From Gallionellales bacterium RIFCSPLOWO2_02_FULL_59_110 (GTDB lineage: Bacteria > Pseudomonadota > Gammaproteobacteria > Burkholderiales > Gallionellaceae), in the NCBI GenBank assembly GCA_001801215.1, contig MGXA01000081.1:17928-52490 (forward strand): DNA of 34,563 nt, read 5' to 3'. Both the position numbers and the translations under genes were made by a program. Within the stretch, counting starts at the first letter, position 1; each line of letters starts with the position of its first letter. Positions 28,498 through 34,563 of the stretch are shown piece by piece. The notes below the pieces were generated by a model that was not told the DNA's origin, made no database searches, and saw nothing but the letters and a program-made list of their open reading frames with translations.

Positions 28498-30082
28498 CGG
28501 CATCCCACTGCCCGAGGCGCTGGCGCGCTACCGCCCCGACGCGGAGCTTGGGCCGCTCCCCGAGCCGGGCGATATCGATACGCTGCTCAACACCTACCAC
28601 CCCGATCACCTGCGCGACAGCGTGGTCAAGCTGACGGTGGGCGCCAATGCGGGCGACCCTTGCCAGCGCGAACTGGCCGACCTGTTGCAGGCCGAGGCCT
28701 TCATCGACGAGGCCGACCTGGCCGGTACGCCGGTGGCCGACGTGGATGTGCTGGTGATCGGCGGCGGCGGTGCGGGCTGCGCGGCGGCGCTGGCGGCGGC
28801 GGAAAACGGCGCGCGCGTGCTGCTCGCCACCAAGCTGCGCCTCGGCGACAGCAACACGGTGATGGCGGAAGGCGGCATCCAGGCCGCCATCGAACCGGAC
28901 GACTCGGTGCAGCGGCATATCCAGGACACCCTGCGCGGCGGCCACCATGCCGCCAATCCGGCGCTGGTGTCCGCGATGACCGGGGACGGCCCGGAGGTGC
29001 TGCGCTGGCTGATCGACCAGGGCATGCAATTCGAGCAGACTTCCAGCGGCGATCTGCACACGCGCCGCGCGGGCGGCATGAGCACCGCGCGCCTGGTGCA
29101 TTGCCGCGACTACACCGGCCTGGAGATGATGCGCGTGCTGCGCGAGGCCGTGATTCAGCACCGCAGCATCGAAGTCTGCGAGCAAAGCCCAGCGGTCGAA
29201 CTACTGTCCAATGAAGTCGGGCAGAAATGCGTCGGCGCAGTGCTCACCTCGATGCTGGACGGTCGGTTGCGCATCGTGCGCACGCGCTCGGTGATCCTCG
29301 CGACCGGCGGGCTGGGGCGCCTGCACCTGAACGGTTTCCCGACCTCCAACCATCTCGGTGCGACCGGCGACGGACTGGTGCTGGCATACCGCATCGGCGC
29401 GCGCCTGTGCGACCTGGATTCCTTCCAGTACCACCCGACCGGCCTGCTGCACCCGTCCCACCTGGCGGGCAAGCTGGTGACCGAAGGCGTGCGCGCGGCG
29501 GGCGCACTGCTGGTGAACGGTCTCGGCAACCGTTTTATCGACGAGCTCCAGCCGCGCGACGTGGTATGCGCCGCCATCCTGCGCGAATGCGGCGAGGGGC
29601 GCGGCATCCGCATCGACGAGCAGCGCGTCGGCGTATGGCTCGACACACCGCGCCTGGAACAAGCACAGCCGGGCATGCTGGAAAAGCAATTCCCCAACTT
29701 GATGGCACGCACCCATGTTGCGGGCGTCGATCCGCGCCGCGAACCGCTGCTGGTTCACCCGACCCTGCACTACCAGAACGGCGGCGCGGTCATCGATGTC
29801 AACGGCGCCACCACGGTGCCCGGCTTGTATGCGGTGGGCGAGGTCGCGGGCGGCATCCACGGGCGCAACCGCATCATGGGCAACGCGTTGCTCGAAATCA
29901 TCAGTTTCGGGCGTCGCGCCGGCGCGGCGGCCACCGCCAACCGCGACCGCGGCCCGAAGAAAGTCACCCTGGAACACGTGAACCGGTTGCGCCGCGCCCT
30001 GACCCTCGCCGGACTGCCGATGACGCAACGGACACCACGGGTATTGCCGGCTTACGCAGCGGGAGGCGCATGGAACCGCTGA
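28490..30082 (+). CDS. SdhA/FrdA/NadB-family FAD-dependent flavoprotein
   Basis: A 530-residue flavoprotein of the succinate dehydrogenase/fumarate reductase/L-aspartate oxidase family. After an 80-residue N-terminal extension comes the FAD Rossmann motif (VLVIGGGGAGCAAALAAAENG, residues 88-108), then the substrate and capping parts: YHPTGLLHPSHLAGKLVTEG, RFIDELQPRDVVCAAI, LHYQNGGAVID and GLYAVGEVAGGIHGRNRIMG. The catalytic arginine region (PRDVV) and substrate histidine (LHYQNGG) are kept. At the site where SdhA/FrdA bind FAD covalently (SHT), this protein reads SNT (N122), so FAD should be non-covalent as in NadB. No membrane-anchor genes are nearby. Fumarate reduction or succinate oxidation is the best guess; an internal electron-transfer role is the alternative. 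Confidence 0.85.
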   Translation: MSNGIPLPEALARYRPDAELGPLPEPGDIDTLLNTYHPDHLRDSVVKLTVGANAGDPCQRELADLLQAEAFIDEADLAGTPVADVDVLVIGGGGAGCAAALAAAENGARVLLATKLRLGDSNTVMAEGGIQAAIEPDDSVQRHIQDTLRGGHHAANPALVSAMTGDGPEVLRWLIDQGMQFEQTSSGDLHTRRAGGMSTARLVHCRDYTGLEMMRVLREAVIQHRSIEVCEQSPAVELLSNEVGQKCVGAVLTSMLDGRLRIVRTRSVILATGGLGRLHLNGFPTSNHLGATGDGLVLAYRIGARLCDLDSFQYHPTGLLHPSHLAGKLVTEGVRAAGALLVNGLGNRFIDELQPRDVVCAAILRECGEGRGIRIDEQRVGVWLDTPRLEQAQPGMLEKQFPNLMARTHVAGVDPRREPLLVHPTLHYQNGGAVIDVNGATTVPGLYAVGEVAGGIHGRNRIMGNALLEIISFGRRAGAAATANRDRGPKKVTLEHVNRLRRALTLAGLPMTQRTPRVLPAYAAGGAWNR

Positions 30083-31341
30083 TCGTCGAAACGCCCCCGG
30101 TAGGCGCATCCCAGGTGCTGCTCCATGCGGAGCGGCGCGTCGGTGCCGACATGGAGCGCTGGCGCAGTGCCGGCGGCGGCGCAGCGGTGGCGCGCGCCAT
30201 GCAGGATCCGGCAGCCATACGCGAGGAAGTGCGCTTGGCCGAGTTGCGCGGTTTGGGCGGCAGCGGCTTTCCCGCCTGGCGCAAGTGGGAGGCGGTCGCC
30301 GCCGAAGCGCCCAAGCCGGGCAAATACCTCATCGTGAACGGCAACGAGGACGAGCCGGGCACATTCAAGGATCGCCTGTTGCTGGAAGAAACGCCGTTCC
30401 AGGTGATAGAGGGCGCCGTGGTGACGGCGCTGGCGGTCGGCGCCAACCGCGTCATGTTCTATATCAATCCCGACCTGACCCGCTCGCTGGCGGCGATGAA
30501 GGCGGCACTCAAACAATGGCATTCCTCGGAGTTTCCGGTGCAGACCTCGGCTGCGCTCGGTATGCCGCTGGAACTCGTGCTGCTGCCCGGCTCCGGGCAC
30601 TACATTGGCGGCGAGGAAACCGCTTCACTGGAATGGGTCGAGGGGCGTTTTCCGTTCCCGCGCGGCAAGCCGCCCTATCCGGCGCAATCGGGCGTGCATG
30701 GCTGCCCCACCCTGATCAACAACGTCGAAACCCTGGCCAACGTACCGCACATCGCGGTGCAGGGTGCCGCGTGGTTCCGCGCGCTCGGCAAGGCGCCCGG
30801 CACCGGCACCAAGCTGTATTCGCTGAGCGGCGACGTGTTGTATCCCGGCGTATTCGAGCTGCCGATGGGCACGCCGCTGCGCGAGCTCATATTCACCCAT
30901 GGCGGCGGCCTGTTGTCCGGCAAGCCGCCCAAAGCGGTGTTCACCGGCGGGCCGTCGAGCACGCTGCTGACTGCCGCCGATCTCGATGTGGCGATGGATT
31001 TCGACTCGCTGCGCGCGCGCGGCGCCAACCTCGGCACCGGCGCGATGATCGTGATTTCGGAAGGCACCGGCATCGTCAAGCGCGTGGCCGAATACGAGCG
31101 CTTCTTCGCCCATTCCTCGTGCGGCCAGTGCAACTCGTGCAAGGTTGGCACCGCCACCATGAGCCGCCTGCTCGACCGCATCGACACCGGACGCGGCACC
31201 GCAGCCGACCTGACCACGCTGGAAAACCTCTGCGCCATGCTGCCCGGCAGCGGCCGCTGCCACCTCATCAACGGCGCCGTGCAACTGCTCGACAGCGCCT
31301 TCCACCACTTCCACGACGAGTTCAAGCAGGCGCTGCGTTAA
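30070..31341 (+). CDS. NuoF-like NADH-binding flavoprotein (51-kDa subunit family)
   Basis: A 423-residue protein of the complex I 51-kDa/HydB/HoxF family. FMN and NADH sites are RGLGGSGFPAWRKW (60-73), VNGNEDEPGTFKDR (89-102) and GSGHYIGGEETASLEWVEG (174-192). The N3-type [4Fe-4S] cluster is held by C351, C354, C357 (SCGQCNSC) and C397. The start MEPLIVETPP follows GGGAGG closely and overlaps the flavoprotein gene by 13 bases. A longer open frame upstream is a shadow. The thioredoxin-like NuoE partner that normally accompanies NuoF is absent from the window. It should link the operon's electron chain to NAD(H), in either direction. A GC hairpin lies eight bases after the stop. Confidence 0.92.
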   Translation: MEPLIVETPPVGASQVLLHAERRVGADMERWRSAGGGAAVARAMQDPAAIREEVRLAELRGLGGSGFPAWRKWEAVAAEAPKPGKYLIVNGNEDEPGTFKDRLLLEETPFQVIEGAVVTALAVGANRVMFYINPDLTRSLAAMKAALKQWHSSEFPVQTSAALGMPLELVLLPGSGHYIGGEETASLEWVEGRFPFPRGKPPYPAQSGVHGCPTLINNVETLANVPHIAVQGAAWFRALGKAPGTGTKLYSLSGDVLYPGVFELPMGTPLRELIFTHGGGLLSGKPPKAVFTGGPSSTLLTAADLDVAMDFDSLRARGANLGTGAMIVISEGTGIVKRVAEYERFFAHSSCGQCNSCKVGTATMSRLLDRIDTGRGTAADLTTLENLCAMLPGSGRCHLINGAVQLLDSAFHHFHDEFKQALR

Positions 31342-31348
31342 TCCGCAG

Positions 31349-31365
31349 GGCGGGTTCTACCCGCC
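31349..31365 (+). terminator. Hairpin at the end of the Kor operon
   Basis: GGCGGGT, TCT, ACCCGCC is a perfect 7-bp stem starting eight bases after the operon's last stop codon. An A run rather than a T run follows, so it probably stabilises the 3' end or acts with Rho. The convergent gene ends at 31452. Confidence 0.5.
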
Positions 31366-31451
31366 GCCAAAAAAACAAGCTGGGCGTTGCCAGACCCACA
31401 TTTTGTCCCCACCGACCGCAATCACGCAGATTCCTGTACTCCCCTTTTTCG

Positions 31452-32129
31452 TTACACGCCGATTCTTGAGCAAAAGCCTGATATTGGGCATTCATCGCAC
31501 CGGGGAGCGTTCGGTGTGCAAATCTCGCGCCCGAGTGAAATCATATTCACATGTAGCGAGTGGCGCAGCTCGGGCGGGATTTTGGATTGCAGGCGATCCA
31601 TATCGCGCGGCGCGCAGTGCTTGTCTTTCTGCGTCGGCCTGACCCAGCCGAGACGCCGGGCGATGCGCCAGCAATGCGTGTCCACGGGAAAAACCTGCCT
31701 GCCCAGCGAATACATCAAAACACAACGCGCGACTTTCTTGCCGACTCCCGGCAGCGACAACAAGAAGGCTTCGGCGTCCTCGTTGCTCATTTTGCGCAAC
31801 GGCTTCAGCGTCGGCTCGCCGAACTCTTCCACGATGACATCGAGAAGATCGCGGATCGCCTTTGCCTTCTGGTTCGACAGCCCGCCGCTGACGATAGGCC
31901 GCGCAATATATTCGGCGGGCGCTTCGGCAATCTGGTAATGGGTGGGGAAGGTTTCTTTCAGCGAACGGAAAGTGCTGCGGTAACTCGCCTCGCCCGTCTT
32001 GGTGCTGCAAATGATGAACAGCAATTCGTCCAGCGGGTTTTTCAGGTTGTAGTGGTTGAAGTCACGGTAGCGGTTTTTCAGCGCAGCCGCAACGTCCTGA
32101 ACTGTTAGAGGATATTTTGGCGAGGCCAT
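31452..32129 (-). CDS. Endonuclease III-like DNA glycosylase/AP lyase
   Basis: A 225-residue HhH-GPD base-excision repair enzyme. The helix-hairpin-helix LPGVGKKVARCVL contains the catalytic lysine, and the catalytic aspartate follows in FPVDTHCWRIARRLG. Four C-terminal cysteines (C-x6-C-x2-C-x5-C, in ICTPNAPRCDECPISGFC) hold the [4Fe-4S] cluster of the Nth family. It removes oxidised pyrimidines and cuts the resulting abasic site. It is more diverged than a standard Nth, so it may be an Nth paralogue. The start is uncertain: MASPKYPLTV at 32129 is chosen for length, with ATGs at 32165 and 32207 further upstream; no clear ribosome site is seen. The upstream choices would overlap the decayed PIN gene. 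Confidence 0.85.
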   Translation of the reverse strand: MASPKYPLTVQDVAAALKNRYRDFNHYNLKNPLDELLFIICSTKTGEASYRSTFRSLKETFPTHYQIAEAPAEYIARPIVSGGLSNQKAKAIRDLLDVIVEEFGEPTLKPLRKMSNEDAEAFLLSLPGVGKKVARCVLMYSLGRQVFPVDTHCWRIARRLGWVRPTQKDKHCAPRDMDRLQSKIPPELRHSLHVNMISLGREICTPNAPRCDECPISGFCSRIGV

Positions 32130-32161
32130 ATTTTGTAGATGCCCAAAGAGTCTCGCGGGGC

Positions 32162-32584
32162 TCATTTCAAAAATTGTGCGGGAGTCAAAATTGGAATACC
32201 TTGCCACGGGTTCAACACCAGCAAATCAGCATCACTGGATACCAGCACCTGCGCAGAACAGGACAAGGCCAGCGCCAGAAATTTGTCATCGCGCGGGTCG
32301 CGGCATGCACCTTCGGAGGCACGTTCACTTTTTATGTCGATTTCCTACAAGCGCGAGTGCTTGGACACCAACGCCCAAAAGTCCAGCCATTTTTGTCACG
32401 ATGCACAACGGTCAAACCTGGAGCGCTGCAACACCTCATACAATTCATTCAACGTGGCACGGCTCACGCAGAGATCATAGATGCCGACAGCGGCCAAAAA
32501 CGCCTGTCGTGGCACTGAGTCGGGACGCAATACCGCGCCGACCAGAGTGCTTGTATCCAGAACAACCAGCCGCCTATCGCTCAC
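32162..32584 (-). pseudogene. PIN-domain toxin of a toxin-antitoxin pair, with two in-frame stop codons
   Basis: Reading one frame from the ATG at 32584 to the TGA at 32162 gives 140 codons of a complete PIN-domain RNase-like toxin, broken only by TGA at codon 63 (32398-32396) and TAG at codon 80 (32347-32345). The first part holds VVLDTSTLVGAV (D10) and TLNELYEVL (E47); the last part holds the typical ACRDPRDDKFLALAL, VSSDADLLVLNPW and ILTPAQFLK. All expected acidic active-site residues are therefore still encoded, but a normal ribosome would make only 62 residues. The ATG overlaps the antitoxin stop by four bases. It is best read as an inactivated toxin; read-through or sequencing error are alternatives. 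Confidence 0.85.
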
Positions 32585-32856
32585 CGTGACTCTTTCACCA
32601 TGCGCGTCACATCTTCATCTGTCAGCTCCCGTGCAGCAGTCGTGAGCATTGCATCGGCCTTGGCAAAATAGGCTTCAAACTCCACTACGGCAGTGCCTCG
32701 CTTGCGGCGTGCATCCTGCAAATCTCGCATATCTTGCGGCGAAACAACAAACGCCACCGGGCGACCGCGCCGGGTGATCGTGATCGGCTCGCGCTGCGCG
32801 TTATCCAGCAACTCGCCAAAATGGTTCTGGGCTTCAACAGACGTAACAGTTCTCAT
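32581..32856 (-). CDS. Phd/YefM-family antitoxin
   Basis: A 91-residue antitoxin starting MRTVTSVEAQNHFGELLDNA, the Phd/YefM N-terminal DNA-binding fold, continued by QREPITITRRGRPVAFVVSP. The C-terminal part (FEAYFAKADAMLTTAARELT) would bind the partner toxin. An AAAGGAG ribosome site is 7-8 bases before the ATG. It overlaps the PIN gene by ATGA, the usual toxin-antitoxin arrangement, although that toxin is interrupted. Autorepression through the dyad upstream is expected for the family. Confidence 0.92.
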   Translation of the reverse strand: MRTVTSVEAQNHFGELLDNAQREPITITRRGRPVAFVVSPQDMRDLQDARRKRGTAVVEFEAYFAKADAMLTTAARELTDEDVTRMVKESR

Positions 32857-32874
32857 GGCAATACTCCTTTAACT

Positions 32875-32915
32875 AGCTAATATGTACATTATAGACAAAA
32901 TTAGCTTTCCTGCAA
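32875..32915 (-). promoter_or_regulatory. Promoter and likely autoregulatory operator of the antitoxin gene
   Basis: On the minus strand TTGCAG (32915-32910), a 16-base spacer and a perfect TATAAT (32893-32888) form a good sigma70 promoter. The -10 is framed by the inverted repeat AGCTAAT (32875-32881) / ATTAGCT (32900-32906) and overlaps ATGTACAT, a short palindrome of the kind Phd-type antitoxins bind. Confidence 0.6.
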
Positions 32916-32961
32916 TGGCTGCACTGCGCACTTCGAATTCCGCCGGGCAGACCAGGACACC

Positions 32962-33126
32962 CTCTTGGGCATCGTTGACATCGCTCTTTCTACCAGGCAC
33001 AGCACGCGCTTCACGCGCGTTGGCAAGAATGACACTGATGCCGCGTGACTCAAGAACTTCGTATGCGGCGACCCAATAAACACCGGTCGACTCCATCGCG
33101 ACTGTTTTGATGTCAAGCTCGATCAG
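32962..33126 (-). pseudogene. IS110-family transposase fragment
   Basis: About 55 codons from the N-terminal (DEDD-type RuvC-like) domain of an IS110 transposase: LDIKTVAMESTGVYWVAAYE, then VLESRGISVILANAREARAV and PGRKSDVNDAQ. A stop lies immediately upstream, and similarity ends after DAQ, about position 32962. The remaining four fifths of the transposase are missing. It marks a past insertion next to the toxin-antitoxin promoter. Confidence 0.85.
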
Positions 33127-33226
33127 TTAATCTGAATTTTATCCTCAGTTAAGAAATACGTTTTTCGGGGGCAAGGCCAGTATCGGCGGGTACTGTGTTC
33201 AGCGTATTGCTGCCTGGTGAAAATAC

Positions 33227-33269
33227 GTAGCGACCCGCTTCAGGAGCATATCCTCATGCTCCCGCCTAC
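33227..33269. repeat. REP-like hairpin with GTAG/CTAC ends
   Basis: GGAGCAT (33243-33249) and ATGCTCC (33256-33262) form a perfect 7-bp stem. The element is bounded by GTAG (33227-33230) and CTAC (33266-33269), the same terminal signature as the REP-like pairs at 17926 and 18032. It lies in the 33127-33453 gap, where no gene was seen. Confidence 0.45.
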
Positions 33270-33342
33270 AGCCTTTCCCTGAGGAGAGTCGATGGTTTTT
33301 GCTGATTTGCCAGCCCCATACGCCGCGCTAAAGTAGGCCTTG

Positions 33343-33380
33343 CACCTGCTGCACTGCTGCACCTGCTGCACCTGCTGCAC
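33343..33380 (+). repeat. CACCTGCTG tandem repeat
   Basis: Four units of a 9-bp repeat: CACCTGCTG, CACTGCTG (one base shorter), CACCTGCTG, CACCTGCTG, then CACCGC. The length is prone to slippage. It lies about 75 bases upstream of the ferritin-like gene and is not seen in a reading frame. Confidence 0.8.
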
Positions 33381-33453
33381 CGCTTGGCGCGCGGGCGCGG
33401 CATGAGATTGCGGGAGATACGCCCGGTCACAATAACTGCCGAGGAGATGAGCT

Positions 33454-33915
33454 ATGGACAAGGAAATGGTGCTTAAAACTCTTAACCGCATTCTGGAGCT
33501 GGAGTTGGCCGGCGTGGTGCACTACACCCATTACGCCTTGATGATATATGGCTACAACCGTATTCCCATTGTCGACTGGTTGCAGAAGCAGGCCGACGAA
33601 GGGCTGGTTCACGCCCGCCAGGCGGGCGAACTGGTGACAGGTCTGGGCGGGCATCCGTCCCTGGGTATCGGGTCACTGCTGGAAACTCACACCCATGACA
33701 TTGGCGCTATCCTGCGCGAATCGCTGGCGCACGAAGCCGAGGCGCTGCAAGCATATTATGAATTGCTTGGTCTTGCGAAGGACCAAGATATCCGGCTCGA
33801 AGAATATGCCCGCAGCATGATTTTCGCAGAAACTGCGCATCAGGACGCGGTGAATAAAATGCTGCGCACCCCTGGGCAGTTGGGATCATTTGTCATGGAA
33901 GGCCAGATTATGTAA
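33454..33915 (+). CDS. Ferritin-like (bacterioferritin/Dps-type) diiron protein
   Basis: A 153-residue four-helix-bundle protein starting MDKEMVLKTLNRILELELAG after a GAGGAG ribosome site. Carboxylate and histidine ligands expected of a ferroxidase centre are present: E in ILELELAG, E and H in ADEGLVHARQAG, E in LAHEAEALQAYYELL, and E with H in IFAETAHQDAVNK. Length fits a bacterioferritin-type subunit, but the segment that carries the haem-ligand methionine in E. coli Bfr differs, so haem binding is doubtful. It probably stores iron or detoxifies Fe(II) and peroxide, sensible in an iron-rich lifestyle. A hairpin with a T-rich tail follows. Confidence 0.85.
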   Translation: MDKEMVLKTLNRILELELAGVVHYTHYALMIYGYNRIPIVDWLQKQADEGLVHARQAGELVTGLGGHPSLGIGSLLETHTHDIGAILRESLAHEAEALQAYYELLGLAKDQDIRLEEYARSMIFAETAHQDAVNKMLRTPGQLGSFVMEGQIM

Positions 33916-33922
33916 CGGTGTT

Positions 33923-33955
33923 GCCCGGTTTTCGGGCTGGCAATCTTTCCTTTTG
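33923..33955 (+). terminator. Intrinsic terminator after the ferritin-like gene
   Basis: GCCCG (33923-33927), loop GTTTT, CGGGC (33933-33937), followed within ten bases by a T-rich stretch (TCTTTCCTTTT). The stem is short. It may also serve the convergent response-regulator gene. Confidence 0.5.
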
Positions 33956-33998
33956 CCTTCCTGAAGAAATAGCCACGCCGCTAGCCTGAAGCGCAGGC

Positions 33999-34439
33999 TC
34001 AACTGCCGTCCGGGTCTGCCGAAGCATCGGCGTACTCCATCTGCTCGGCCATTGCCGGATGGAGGTATTTGCCAGTTTTGATAGTTTGCCGGATAGCTTC
34101 GAGCAGAACCTGCGGCGGCCGTTCCTTGCTGATATAACCGGAAGCGCCCGCACTCATCACGCGCATCACGAACGGAATTTCGTTGTGCATGCTGAGCACC
34201 AGAATAGGCAGGTCGGGATAGGATTCCTTGATGCGCCCGATCAACTCTTCGCCGGATATGCCGGGCATGGTCATGTCGAGCAACAACAGGTCGGCGGAGG
34301 TGGAGCGCAATTTTTCCAGAAGCTCGGTGCCGCTGGCAGCTTCGGCGACTACTTCGATGCCCGGCGTCATTCCCAGGTAATTAACTAACCCGGCGCGAAC
34401 CAGTTCGTGGTCATCGGTTACTAACAGGCGAATTGTCAT
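33999..34439 (-). CDS. Response regulator, receiver domain only (NarL/FixJ-type, output domain missing)
   Basis: A 146-residue protein with a complete receiver domain: acidic pair D9/D10 (LLVTDDHELVRAG), phospho-acceptor D55 (LLLLDMTMPGISG), S83 and K105 (GYISKE). The sequence up to residue 135 (IRQTIKTGKYLHPAMAEQM) is that of NarL/UvrY-like regulators just before their LuxR-type DNA-binding domain. It then stops after ADASADPDGS, and no helix-turn-helix is found in any minus-strand frame downstream. It is either a single-domain regulator that works by protein contact or a truncated transcription factor. The start MTIRLLVTDD is chosen at the canonical receiver N terminus; an ATG at 34550 would add 37 unrelated residues. 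Confidence 0.85.
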   Translation of the reverse strand: MTIRLLVTDDHELVRAGLVNYLGMTPGIEVVAEAASGTELLEKLRSTSADLLLLDMTMPGISGEELIGRIKESYPDLPILVLSMHNEIPFVMRVMSAGASGYISKERPPQVLLEAIRQTIKTGKYLHPAMAEQMEYADASADPDGS

Positions 34440-34563
34440 GGTTGCGAACCTGCCGAATGTTAGTGGTGGACACTCTTGTCCAAAACAGATTCTGAACGTT
34501 GGGTCATCCTCAGGTGTAATGTATTGGTGAATCGCCAAACCCACCATCACATTGACCGAAGGA
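34440..34563 (-). other. Upstream region of the response regulator, cut by the window edge
   Basis: No gene or clear promoter hexamers are recognised in these 124 bases. The partner sensor kinase is not in the window. Confidence 0.3.

Noticed and set aside
29227..30069. A long N-terminal extension of the NuoF-like frame
   Set aside because: It overlaps the flavoprotein gene in another phase and is Arg/Pro-rich. The NuoF family begins at the ATG at 30070, which has a GGGAGG site.

Overview
The window reads as chromosome of a GC-rich betaproteobacterium. The block pyrG-kdsA-eno-ftsB is the usual betaproteobacterial order. Together with a pyrophosphate-type phosphofructokinase, a fused pntA next to pntB, and a 2-oxoacid oxidoreductase cluster, it points to the Nitrosomonadales, possibly a Gallionellaceae-like chemolithotroph (Sideroxydans/Gallionella type). 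That placement is inference from gene content; there is no rRNA or tRNA gene here to confirm it.

Layout. 1-3.2 kb: the C-terminal end of a Pat/YfiQ-type protein acetyltransferase, a decayed ABC-ATPase fragment and a methyl-accepting chemotaxis protein. 3.4-9.7 kb: a pyrophosphate-type phosphofructokinase divergent from inorganic pyrophosphatase, then folD, a Ser/Thr kinase fused to a cyclic-nucleotide-binding domain, and immediately after it a secreted subtilisin-like protease with three 50-residue C-terminal repeats. 9.7-13.9 kb (minus strand): pyrG, kdsA, eno and ftsB in one tightly packed operon. 14.2-19.5 kb: a small NTF2-like protein, pntAB, two pairs of REP-like inverted repeats and a succinate-semialdehyde-type aldehyde dehydrogenase.

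19.5-23.2 kb is an accessory island with lower GC at its start. It holds a ScaI-like restriction-modification system (methyltransferase, convergent endonuclease, controller protein), a BRO-N/DinD-like gene accompanied by two copies of a co-varying palindrome, a broken copy of the 5' end of the downstream amidase gene, and a previously hidden 47-residue two-helix membrane protein. An amidase and a gamma-class carbonic anhydrase follow.

25.2-31.3 kb is the most interesting part: one tightly coupled operon encoding a 2-oxoacid:acceptor oxidoreductase (fused gamma-alpha subunit and TPP-binding beta subunit), an SdhB/TfrB-like iron-sulfur protein, an SdhA/FrdA/NadB-like flavoprotein and a NuoF-like NADH-binding subunit. 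There is no membrane anchor. The architecture suggests a soluble assembly that wires 2-oxoglutarate/succinyl-CoA chemistry to NAD(H) and possibly to fumarate/succinate.

31.4-34.5 kb: an endonuclease III-like glycosylase, a Phd-type antitoxin whose PIN toxin carries two in-frame stop codons, an IS110 transposase remnant, a further REP-like hairpin, a ferritin-like protein, and a response regulator consisting of a receiver domain only. Central carbon metabolism, redox balancing (transhydrogenase, Kor module) and pyrophosphate use are the functional themes; the islands show repeated decay and duplication.
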